Source: Dacryopinax spathularia (taxonomy: Eukaryota; Basidiomycota; Dacrymycetes; Dacrymycetales; Dacrymycetaceae). Taken from it: a DNA stretch of 64,000 bases. The position numbers and the translations under genes are program-made. Shown piece by piece: positions 51,900 to 61,606 of the stretch. Location: positions 372,001-436,000 of the forward strand of contig JBBPFI010000003.1 in the NCBI GenBank assembly GCA_037974965.1, given 5' to 3'. Numbering within the stretch: position 1 is the first letter of the stretch; each line of letters opens with the position of its first letter. The notes beneath the pieces were generated by a model that worked only from the letters and a program-made list of their open reading frames with translations, was not told the origin of the DNA and did no database searches.

Positions 51900-53414
51900 A
51901 AGGCGGAGCAGACTGCATATGATCTTGCACAGCCGCACCAACACGCGAACGATCAACTTGAGTAGGAGCTTGAGCTCGAGCAGAAGCAGGAGCAGAAGGA
52001 AGATGGCGAGAAGCATGCGAGGGCCCATGAACGGGATACGAGCGAGCTGGAACGGTCCCCGAACCTGAAGGCAGAGCAGGAGCAGCTGCCTTTGGCGGAG
52101 TCTGTTCCAACAGACCCAGACGAACATATTCGAGGACCTCCTCGTCCCTAAAAGGTGTCCAATCCACCGGATCCATCTCCTCGTCCCACTGCTCGTGGTT
52201 CGGGGACTGAGGTGGCTCTGCGTGCGTCGACGTGTGACTGAGGTCAGAACGAGGTGACTAGGATCCTGATGAGCGCCCGTTCTCCACAAGAAAAAAACTT
52301 ACCGTTCTTACTTTGAAGTCGATTGGGTGCTCGTAGGGAGGAGGGTCCGTCTAGATCGCATTCAGTCAGACGTGCAAGATCCGAGGAAATGAGGACGCAT
52401 ACATAATAGCGCACACAGGCGTCCGGGAAGAAACGTACGGCAGGACGATCGTAGGGTTTGGCCTTGCTCGAGCTCTACTCGCTATGAGCGAAGACTGATC
52501 CAACAAGATTATAGAGTACTTACCGGCTTGTCTTGATCAATGGTCTTCAGAATAGGACGGGGCTCGGTATAGGTGGAGCCTGAGCGAGAAGGTCGGGATG
52601 GACCCGCCTGCGGCTCAGCCGGCTCATTCAGGAAGTGCTGCATCTGTTCGGCCCTTCTCTCGTCCCAGGTCTTCTTATAAACTGATCAAAGGTTAGTAGG
52701 ATCAAAAGAAGGCGTACAAGTAAGTAGACAAACTGAAGTAGTCGCAGCCCGGGGCCTTGTACAAGACGTTCCTGGACTTAGGATCTTTGTCGAGGGTACC
52801 GATCCCCCACCGACCATTGGCACGTAAGACCCAAGAGTTCACCGGTCGTTTGTCGACCGGCAGAACAAGCAAAGCTTTGTCAAGCCGGGCAGCTTCTTTC
52901 TTATGGTACAGCCATTCGTTTCGTTCATGACAGACTGATCCAATCGTTAGCATATATGCGTCGAACGAAGGAAGGGGCTACCGACCAAAGAACTCCTCGC
53001 CTTGTCTAGGTCCCTCTTTGCGCTGAACGTATTTCCTGCTGGGTCTTCCACAGTCACAGAACGGGCGATCTCCGCGACCGTCGTCTTCCATTGCTTCAGC
53101 TCGACGCAGGGTAAGACAGATACTGGAGTAAGAGCAAGATCAAGGTCAAGGATGGTGGTTGAGCGTTTGAGTTGAGGATGATCGTGGTCGAGGGGAGAGT
53201 TTGTTGAACTGTTCTTGGATGGTTGAGCAAGATATGAGGTCTTTTTATACCTCGAGCGTCCTGCTTTGATCGACAGGAGGAAGATCAAGTCATCGAAGTA
53301 GAGCTTGAGATAGGAGCGTAGTGCATACGATCTCATACAACACTCCCTGATCGGCGAGTCATGAGAATGATCGGCGGAGAATCGGCGCTCCGCGGAACAA
53401 CCCAATAAGATCAA
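51454..53414 (-). CDS. KDZ-element hypothetical protein 3
   Basis: Several exons joined by ordinary introns, for example 52935-52981 (47 bp) between LDKARSSLV and CHERNEWLYHKKEAARLDK. Readable order: LKQWKTTVAEIARSVTVEDP, NSWVLRANGRWGIGTLDKDP, KTWDERRAEQMQHFLNEP, RFFPDACVRYY then TDPPPYEHPIDFK, MDPVDWTPFRDEEVLEYV, then a long Ala/Pro/Gln-rich tail with a PAPAPAPA run from a GGAGCA microsatellite (51860-51900) and a terminal helix (FLGPLSSLLSRLTEQIQAAV). About 500 residues. The exact start is uncertain (ATG at 53414 or a later one). It is not recognised. The N-terminal half is well ordered and the intron structure looks functional, so this is probably a real accessory gene. Confidence 0.6.
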
Positions 53415-53784
53415 TGACTCACAAGCACCCAGTCGTACACGACGCTCCTACTGAAAGGGGTAAGAGCAGTTTCCAGATCAGGCGAGTCACGATCAGCATG
53501 AGAAAGACGTCTACAGAAGATCTCGGTTGTTCACTCCCTATTCGGGGCACTCAGGGGTAGGTTTCAGGCCCAGATCTGAGCAAGATATCGATCTGGGCTA
53601 GTCAGACGGCGGAGATGTCCGACCCCTATCTACAAAAGATCTGGCACGAGTAATAGGAGCAGGATCGGTCAACCCCTGAGCTGCATGTATGCACACAAGT
53701 GATCACATTCGAATACCTAGCCCCAGCTACAGAGATCTGCTCGTTCCTAATGTTCCCAGAGAACGACGGGCAGAACGAAAGCCT

Positions 53785-56700
53785 TCAGCTCGGGAAGAAA
53801 GCAGAGAAGGAAGGAAGGTCGTCAACATGCTGGGATCCTCCAGAGTCTGCCAGGCCGAGATCATGTAAGGATAGCGGTCGAAGGGTGCTGGTCATCTCAT
53901 CGCTTGAAAAGAGCTGATCGATGCCGGGCTGCGTGGGGAACACGGACTGGATCGATGGAAGGGGCTGTCGAACGAACATCGAGCCTGAACCCCCATTGTC
54001 ATCTGTCGACACCCAGCGATCCAGCAACACGTTTGCGGAGTGAGTAGCCCTGAGTTCAGAGTCATTGTGTGACTCTGAGTCTCCTACATTACTTCATTTG
54101 AGCTTGGAGCACCGCCGATCACTGAATCTACTCACCGGGTCTGGAACGTTTAGAGCGCTGGTGGCTCTCAGGATCTCTGGTAACGGATCGACGTCGCTTG
54201 CCCTTCCGCCTCGGACTTGAAGCCTCGCCATCCCCGCGGGGGTTCATCGAGGAGCCCGAAGATGAGGGAGACGATTGTCGGTCCCGCTGACGATCTCGGA
54301 GCGATTTCTCTCGAAGAGATATACCTCCAGAAGATCTGGCTGGGGCCGGCAGCGCCTTACGCCGTGCGATCTCGTCCTTATAGGACCATGTGGATCCATC
54401 GACCCGAATTACAAGGGGGGGATCCTGCCCGGTAGGATCACGTATTGCAGCTGAAGATTGATGTTAGCTTGCCGTTCGGGAGTAGGACTCAGAGCAACCT
54501 TTGGACCAGCGCCGAACGCCTGCTCGTAACTTCTTGACCTGCGTTGTGTAAGAGATCCAGATGGGTCGCAGGTCGTCCACAGGGGTCCGCTGTAGATCGA
54601 GAGGCAAAGCATGGGGGAAGGGACTTGAGTTTGGCCAATTCACAAGCGTGCACTGGAATTGGATCATGGCATCTTCGATATGAGGACCCCAGCGATTGTT
54701 TCTCGGAGCTTTTGCGGCCGGATTACTGAGCATCATCGCTTGATCTGTAGAATCGTCTTTGGTAAGGATAGATCCAAGATCGAGAAAGTGTTCGCACGGA
54801 GAAGAGTCCTTCCCGCCTCCTTGATCTCATCTTTCATTTCTCGGACGCCAACGACCTTTGTTCCCTCATGTACTCGAGGATCAACTTGTTCATCAGGGGG
54901 TGGATTCGTGGTGAGCGCCGCATACTTGTGCCTTCAGAAGGAAAGATATGAATGAGCAGCAAAAGAAGATCAACATGCGTACGTGGTCCAGTCCCGCATT
55001 CGTATTCGCTCACCATCGAGGGTCAGGGAGTAGATCGACTCCCCCATCTGCACTATAGATCAGCATCAGTTGATATTTCTCAGGAAACGCTCACCCCTCG
55101 AAGACTTTCGGATTCCCAGACCAAGACCATTTGTCCCCCGTCCAGCGGATTCAGCCCGACGAGCTGGAACCGTCCACCAATCTGGGTTTTGCTCTCCGCG
55201 TTTGTGAACTAACGCAGATCCTAAGTCCACAGCTGGAAGAGGAGAAGGAAAGACCTACAAGCCACTTGGAGGACTGGACCATACGATCAAACAGAGCCTG
55301 ACGCTTGGCTACTCGCATTTGATCGTCTTGAGGAAGTGTATGCTCGATATCCCAACGCTCCAGCTGCTTCTGGAGATCGGGATTGGTGCGAGCTTCCCGA
55401 ACGTATTGCTGGTGGGTGAGGTCGGCGTTGTAGCTCTCTGAAGACTAGTGAACAATAGATCATCTGCTTAGATCTGGAGACGTACCGCCAGGGCCGAGCT
55501 GCGAACGCGCCCGTTTCTGGAACAGGATCCAGGCATTTGTCGTGCGAGCCAATGATGAGAAACCCCCAATATCCTTCCAAAGTCGATCCGGTCCGAGCCC
55601 ATATTGCTCGCAGGTGACATCGACGATCGCTTGAACCAGAGCCTTCGCGACCCTTCAACCAAGTTTTGCACTTTCTGGTAGCTCGCCTTTTGCCCGGGGC
55701 CAGATCCGATGATAGTAAGAGGACATGAGGGCGAATGCCCGCTCACGCCGATGTAGAGCTTCGGATTGATCAGACGACCCAGCGATACTTGCCTGGAGCG
55801 CCTCGAAGACTTGTCGTTCCTCCGCATCGACGATCTCATCATCATCATCATTCTCCTCCTCCTCCTCCTCTTCCTCCTCCTCCTCATTCCCATCATCGAC
55901 CAGCGCACGAGACGATCGTTGCGAGTGAGGACTCGGCGGATCCGATGGTGGTCCTGCTGGCGGATGATTGCCGGACTGCCCGCCATGAGAGCCGGGAGGT
56001 GGTTCATTGCCGCCACCAGCATTGCCGGATTGCCCAGGATCCGCTGCCGCTCCTGACCCGATAGTCTCCCATGAGGATGAGCCAGACCCTCCAGATCCTC
56101 CGCCTGAAAGAGAGATCGCCGTAAGGTCCGACGGCAGAGCAAAGACCGTGTTGTAGATCTGGGGATCGGAGAGCCTCCAAGCCTGAGCGCCAGCGTTCTT
56201 TAAGACTGTATGAGCGCGAACGGGACCTGAGGCGGAAGATGCTCACTGCCAGATTGTTCAGATCCAATCTCCCGTGATCGGTAGAATCAGAGGACCAGCT
56301 ATGATCAGCCGAGGGGATCAGGTTATGGAGCGCAGGAGCGGGCTCTGGCGGGAAAGGGAAGCTCGATGTGCCGGTTCCTGGGAAGGTTTCTGGGTAACCG
56401 TTCAGCCATTTCACTTGTGGAAGTAATATAGAAGGAACGTACGGTTCGTTAATCCAGGAGCGGGATTGCTGAGCAGCTCCCGGATAAGATTCGAAAGCAT
56501 CGAGTTGTCTGCAGACGGATCACCCAAGACTGCGGGCTCGTACGCGCGGATCTGATCCAGAGCTGACGGGCCAAGGATCTGCTGATTGGCGTCCACCACG
56601 GAGGTAGTGGAAGGATCAAACTCGAAGGGCATCTTTGCATTAGAGAACGACAGCAGGTCTATGTTCTGCGAGTGAGCCTTGAACCTTGATCAGGTAAGAA

Positions 56701-56792
56701 CGGAACGCACCGTCTAAGCAGCCCAATGCTGGATCCGGCGGAACGTTCTCCTTTGCATTCCTCTGGTGGCGGAGATCGGTGTATTCAAGCAT
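53785..56792 (-). CDS. KDZ-element hypothetical protein 4 (large, acidic)
   Basis: A chain of minus-strand exons starting MLEYTDLRHQRNAKENVP (56792), then FEFDPSTTSVVDANQQILG, KWLNGYPETFPGTGTSS, WRLSDPQIYNTVFALPSD, an acidic run of Glu/Asp (55840-55900), FALMSSYYHRIWPRAKGELP, ALVQAIVDVTCEQYGLGPDR, SYNADLTHQQYVREARTNPD, GRFQLVGLNPLDGGQMVLVW, DGERIRMRDWTT, HKYAALTTNPPPDEQVD. The last frame reaches a stop at 54733 in the overlap with another good frame (TKDDSTDQAMMLSNPAAK, DLRPIWISYTTQ) that continues to 53785. A single-base frame change near 54800 would make one protein of about 900 residues; otherwise these are two genes whose ends overlap by four bases. Not recognised. Confidence 0.5.
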
Positions 56793-57082
56793 GTTAGATC
56801 GCGTTGTGAGAGCAGACGGATGGCAGTAAGACGGCTTGGAGCAGATTAGTCCAAGAACTAGAGCGGTTCGACTTCTTGGACGAACGATTATACAGTGCGT
56901 CCGCGATGACCAGGCCCGATCTCCAGATCTATCCACAACGCGTCAGGGTAGTCACGTGCCCGAATTCATCTCTCAGTCAAACGATCTCCTGGAGCTGTAA
57001 CTGAGATCTAAAGTCCAGCTCTATTCACCCGACAGTCTCAAAGGATCCTTCATTCTTATATCTACATACATCGAAATATATC

Positions 57083-57760
57083 ATGGCGAACGGAAGGAAC
57101 AAAAGAAGATCGAAAAAGGGGAAGTCGTCGGCGAGCGGAACTGCCCGGAAAGGTCAGAATCCAAACCAGCAGAAAGGTGAGCGTGCCCAGCTTTGATCGT
57201 GATCGTTTTCTCATGGAAAGCAGGCGAAAAGGGAGACATGGCGCTGCCTGATCCCCCGACTAGCTCAGGAGGACCTCCCATGATGAACGCCTGACCCAGT
57301 AGGGAATCAAGCGTCGACACAGTCAAAGTCGAGTCCCCGAGCTGTCCTGGCGATGGTTCGCGCGAGGATAGCAACCAACCCATCGGATCAGAAGAGGCAC
57401 CGAATCCCACAGAGATCGAGAGCGATTTTCTCAGAGCTGAGCTTGGAGTGCTGGTGGATACGCTCGTTGACCGGGCAGAGGTCCGTGGTTCCTACATTGA
57501 TCCCCAAGTCCACGCGTACTGATCTCTCCCAGCAATCTCTCCAGTACGATGCTCAGAAGATGGTTGAGTGGCAGACGGCTCGATCGAACGGAGCGGTAGG
57601 GTTGGCAAGACCGATCACGATCCTGGACCGAGTCTGGGCATACGTTGAGGTACGCTCCTCCGCAGGAGCTTCACATCGTTTGCAGATAGCTCATGCCCCC
57701 CATAGGTCCTGCGATCAAGGCATGAGAACCAACACGAGGCGGAGCACAGTGAAGTCCACG
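57083..57760 (+). CDS. KDZ-element small protein, uncertain model
   Basis: MANGRNKRRSKKGKSSASG (basic), a clear 46-bp intron near 57178-57223, then EKGDMALPDPPTSSGGPP. A TGA follows at about 57289, yet the same frame continues with SSVDTVKVESPSCPGDG and EIESDFLRAELGVLVDTLVD, and a further segment (YDAQKMVEWQTARSNGAVGL, ITILDRVWAYVE) is open nearby. Either a nonsense change or an unseen splice explains this. The middle resembles a small charged regulatory protein. No family is recognised. It is the only plus-strand unit in the right half of the element. Confidence 0.4.
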
Positions 57761-58420
57761 GATCTGCTGAATGACACGTCTGCTGTGCAGCTCTTCAGCG
57801 TTCACGCGTGCTCTGGCCGCCGATCGGATCTGAGATCGGTTTGGTCCGGGCTTTGGCCTGCTTGGCGCATAGATCCGTAGTTCCCTTGAATGTAGGCGTT
57901 GTCTCTGTATGATCTCGAGTGGTTCAAGGATGTGTAATGTGCTTTTGGAACGATCTTGCTCGGCTTGTCCGTCCCTAGCGCCATGGATCCTTGACCAAGG
58001 TTCCTTCCTCCCGTCAGAATTCGATCTGCCGACCCAGCCAGAGTCGTCGGCACTGATAGTGAGAGGATCCGGCCGCTCTGTTGTGAGATTGACGAGCCAA
58101 GTGGGATCGCGGCACTTGCGAAAGACTGTAACAGGGTGACTTGCGCGTGAGAGGGCGAATGCGAGCAGAGTGACTTGAGGGATCATATGCGTCCCAGCGT
58201 GAACTAGGCAAGGCCGTGTAGCCCGATCGGGGCTGAAAAAAAAGGAATAGTACGGGGAGATGGGTCTTCTTTGTAACCCCGGTGCGTTCACAGCAGATCC
58301 TGTACTGACGGTGTATAGACAGTGATACGGTACCGATCGACCGGTCCCCGAAGAACGTATCCGTTGTTTGGGAACCAAATTCATTAGGACCATTACTCGC
58401 GGAACTGGGTCATCTAGCTA

Positions 58421-59206
58421 CTAAATCGTCAATCTGACGAATCGACTATGAATTCGATGGACGGCACAGAGCAGTTCCCGAGATGCCCAGTCGATCCGGG
58501 GTGCAAGTTGGGATCTGCGCTGCTCAGTATGAGGTTGGCAGGGGAACCTGACGAGACTTACGATACGCGAGGTATTGATCCAATAGGTCGGTGAACCATT
58601 GCCAGGCTCGATATCCGCCATCCTCTTCTTGAGCGATCAGCTGGCTCCGAAGTCGTTCAGGTCCAAGAGTAGCCAGATCGCAGCGGTACTCTCGAAGGCA
58701 CTGGCGGGCCCGTTTCTTGTTCATCTTGCCTGAACACATCCTTAGTTCGACCTGCTTATCATTGAGGTAGAGTGGAACATACCAGTCGGAACGGGGATCC
58801 TGGCGTACCATTGCGACTGATACAAGTTCCACAGCCTAGCCGGGTGGGATGCGGGATCGGGCGGAGTGAAGAGATGATCCCATACATCTTCGATGTCTAC
58901 GCCATAGTAGAAAGCCAGGTAATCGGCGAACGCTTGGGATAGTCGATAGACGATGGGTTCAACAAGCTCTCGACTGATTGAGGGGAAGTGACGGGGGATC
59001 CTTCTGATATGGCACCACAGTTTGCGAGCGAGAACCAATCCCTCCTCCACGTCAGGTGGAACGTGGTGTAGATTGGGATTGAGGATCGAGGGAAATTCGC
59101 TGAACCAGCGGAGCACGAGCGACCGCCATGGATCGATGGCCTCTCTCGGAGCAAGGGGATGAGCGCGCCAGCGTCGTCGATCCATGGGGCATCCTGAAGG
59201 ATGCAT
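58421..59206 (-). CDS. KDZ-element hypothetical protein 5 near right TIR
   Basis: Exons read MDRRRWRAHPLAPREAIDPW, LVLRWFSEFPSILNPNLHHVP, HFPSISRELVEPIVYRLSQA, YGVDIEDVWDHLFTPPDP, WNLYQSQWYARIPVPTG, an intron (GTATGT donor), KMNKKRARQCLREYRCDLAT, WQWFTDLLDQYLAYR, an intron (GTAAGT donor), then RRSQLAPRIDWASRELLC to the stop at 58421. Upstream to about 59340 another open frame (LADYVEDPARQDLDEASRFR; LNGLRALSYSWIPLLQERG) looks like the missing N-terminus but lies in a different frame, so the gene may be frameshifted or have a further splice. A helical, Trp-rich protein of at least 230 residues, not recognised. Confidence 0.5.
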
Positions 59207-59371
59207 GTTGTTCTAGCAGCCCGCGTTCTTGTAGTAGAGGGATCCATGAGTAGGACAGTGCACGAAGACCATTCAAGCTGAGGTTCGGTCTCTGTCTAAA
59301 CGGTCGGAACCTCGATGCTTCATCAAGATCCTGTCTGGCAGGGTCTTCTACGTAATCGGCCAGGATCTGCT

Positions 59372-59557
59372 CGGGCGTGTCGGTGATTAGACGGTGTGTA
59401 CGAGCCCCGGATCAATGGAGATCCCCCATTTAGACGATCTAAACGGATCGTGTTGGGGACCCGTTTAGACGACAACAGGGTGGACCCCTACTAAGCTATT
59501 CGGGATCATATGTCAGATCCGGCCTGTTCGGTAGGGGGGGTCGGCTGCCTAGGGTGG
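59372..59557 (-). repeat. Right 186-bp terminal inverted repeat of KDZ element
   Basis: Inverse copy of 44269-44454, followed by the TACTTA target duplication (59558-59563). Confidence 0.93.
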
Positions 59558-59806
59558 TACTTACTATGCTTGTGAGCTTTATTCAGCTCGACGGATTCCG
59601 CTCTACCTCTCAATGAAAGCCTTCCGAATTGAAAGGTCTTCGACTTTGTCTCGGACTTTTATTACAAGACACCTATCTGCGATTACTGAACATACATCCA
59701 CGTGTATACAAGCCCGCGTCAATCCCCTCTGCCGGCTTCGGTTCCGCGACTCTTATCCCAGTTTTCCGGGCGCCAACTCTGAAAGGAACGATGTCAGCTT
59801 GGGCAG
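59558..59806. other. Spacer right of KDZ element
   Basis: Starts with the target duplication. The rest is 3' flank of the oxygenase gene. No gene seen. Confidence 0.5.
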
Positions 59807-60909
59807 TCAGTCGAGAACGCCGGCACTGACATGATTCTTCTTGTTCAGGTGTGCTCTCCTCAAGAACCATTGCTTGCTGGTGAATTCCTCCGCGGGCTCT
59901 TCCGATACCGGCTGCTTGTCAATCAATCCGCCCTTCAGTCGCTTCAGGACCACAGCGTTCTCCGGTCGGCTGAAATAAACCAGGCTATATCTCGTCAGGC
60001 TCGCTTGCTTTCCGGGTGGGCTCATCACCCGATGAATGTTCGAACGGAGTAAGCCAGCCGTGAACTTCACCAGTGCGTCTCCGAGATTGACGATCGCGCA
60101 GCCGGGTACAGGCCGGACGTACACCCATTCCTTGCTTGCTCCGGGCAGGACGACCTGCAGCCCGCCGAGCCAGTTGAACAAGATAGTGAGGCTTCCGAAA
60201 TCCGTGTGCGGTCCGGCACTCAGAGAAGGCTCGCCCGGTGACGGTGGCGCCTTGATGAGGCGGACGTGATCCCCCGATTCTTCGTGCAGGCGATGGAGGT
60301 TCGCAAGCGTTCCAGGGGCCAATCCTAACTGGTCGTTGAGGTGGTTCAACATCATCTGGACGATATTGAAGGCGTTGAGAGCGAAGGATCGGAATAGCGG
60401 TATGTTGGAAGTGATCAGCTCAGGCACGGGCAGGGGTTTCGTATTTCCGACAATGTCATCCTTTTTCAACTACCCGCCACATGATCAGCAACGTTCTCCC
60501 CCCTTTACCAAAGCACCCTTACGTTCAGCTGCTCGTGTCGATCGGTCTTGCCCGTCTTATCGACTGCCAGCGTTCCAAGAGCCTTCCACCCAAAAAAGCC
60601 ATCGCTTCCATCGACAACCTCTCGATCCGAGATTCGCTTTTCCTCCAAAGGCAGTTCGAAGTACTGTTTCTCGACCTCCAGCAGTGCCTCGGCATCGCGA
60701 AGAAGTCGTTCTCCATCCTCGCAACCTCGAAGATTAAGGTAGCAAAAACCGAGTCCTTTCCCGATCTTGAAGAATTCCGCAACTTCACGAGCATCGCCTG
60801 CCTGCAGCTTTGCTAGCGAGAGCGTGACGAGCGGGGCTGTCGGGATATCGTCAGGGAAAGGAGGAAGCCCTGCGAAGGAGGTCAACGGGTCGGAAGAAAT
60901 GTCACCCAT
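59807..60909 (-). CDS. 2-oxoglutarate/Fe(II) dioxygenase (isopenicillin N synthase-like)
   Basis: Two exons, 60909-60523 and 60469-59807 (53-bp intron), 349 residues. The N-terminal DIOX_N-type part (VTLSLAKLQAGDAREVAEFFKIG, GFCYLNLRG, FFGWKALG) is followed by the double-stranded beta-helix with the iron ligands HTD in AGPHTDFGSLTILF, the distal His in SNIHRVMSPPGKQ and the 2-oxoglutarate-binding Arg in TRYSLVYFSRPEN. These enzymes hydroxylate or desaturate small molecules and are common in fungal secondary metabolism. The substrate is unknown. The neighbouring permease (divergent, about 700 bp away) could import or export a related compound. The C-terminal 15 residues may be altered by an unseen splice. 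Confidence 0.88.
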
Positions 60910-61606
60910 GCTCGTCGCAAGCTGTCTTGAGCCACTCTGCGAAGCCGGCCTGAGGTATCTGGTCGCTATATAAGGAGGGGTCGCGCTCGATGCTCCTACG
61001 AGTCGGCTGATCCTTCCGTCCAGGGTACCGTCGGCACGTTGATAAGGCCCAATGTCGCCGCTGAGCGATCACTAATCCTCCACAACTACCTGTTATGGAG
61101 CCTATCAGCTGGTCAAGTCATGCGTGCAAGAGCGTGAAGATGAAGTGAACGGACCGGGAGAAGCTCATCCAGCAATTTAGACTTCGATGATATCCCTATT
61201 AGGAAGTACTCGGGCAATGATGTGACGAGAAGCTGGGACAGCCGCAGGAGCAATACACTCTTTATGCGGACCGCCCTGCCCGCCCGCGGCCTATATGTCA
61301 TGCTGAGTTAAGCTCGGGTGGAGGTCTTCCTTTGTTCGTCCACTTGCCGCCCACCCCTCCACCTCCCGACTGAATGGCACGGCGGGCATAGGGGTTCTTT
61401 TACCCCACTTCCCCGCATGCATCGCGCTCACGAGGAGGCGGGGCCCCGCGAAATTATATCCGGCCGAATGGGCACGAGGTCCAACGTAATACAGCTCGTC
61501 CAGCCATCAATGGACGAGATAAAAGGTAGGACTTGATTGGGGCGACGTCTCAGCGACTCCTCATCCAGGATCTCCCTCTCCCCTGCCTTGCAGTCGCTCG
61601 TGCAAT
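60910..61606. promoter_or_regulatory. Divergent promoter of oxygenase and permease
   Basis: 700 bp between two divergent starts. It contains TATATAAGGAGG-like sequence near 60966-60977 for the oxygenase (TATATAA on the plus strand) and a GATAAAAGG-like element near 61519. No gene seen. GATA-type sites would fit nitrogen control of an allantoate-type permease, but this is inference. Confidence 0.45.

Larger units (their letters stand above)
44269..59557. mobile_element. KDZ-superfamily DNA transposon, 15.3 kb, long TIRs
   Basis: Bounded by inverted repeats of 186 bp (44269-44454 and 59372-59557) that begin CCACCCTAGGCAGCC, and flanked by TACTTA on both sides (44263-44268 and 59558-59563), a 6-bp target duplication. 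It encodes a KDZ-type transposase (47523-50989) plus about six other genes, none of which I can assign to a known family. The repeats differ at a single position I can see, which suggests recent insertion or homogenised ends. Coding density is high and most frames keep phase across canonical introns. Two or three units show single-base frame changes. Zisupton elements are reported with 8-bp duplications; the 6 bp here should be regarded as observed, and an alternative border (ACCACCC with ACTT) cannot be fully excluded. Confidence 0.9.

Noticed and set aside
45702-56447. Ultra-short introns of 26-31 bp (45702-45730, 49423-49448, about 56419-56447)
   Set aside because: Each would repair a frame, but each has another explanation (later start codon, single-base change, or a longer intron with a different acceptor), and all sure introns in the window are 45 bp or more.
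57671-58393. 240-residue minus-strand frame in the right half of the KDZ element
   Set aside because: Arg/Pro/Ser-rich, overlaps the plus-strand unit at 57083-57760, and shows no ordered segments.
5589-59557. The two large elements as parts of one composite element
   Set aside because: Their termini, duplication lengths and transposases are unrelated, and each has its own target-site duplication.
59807-60909. TET/JBP-type DNA oxygenase associated with the KDZ element
   Set aside because: TET/JBP genes are known beside fungal KDZ transposases, so I looked. The only 2-oxoglutarate oxygenase here lies outside the right repeat and is isopenicillin-N-synthase-like in order and motifs; no HxD oxygenase motif was seen inside the element.
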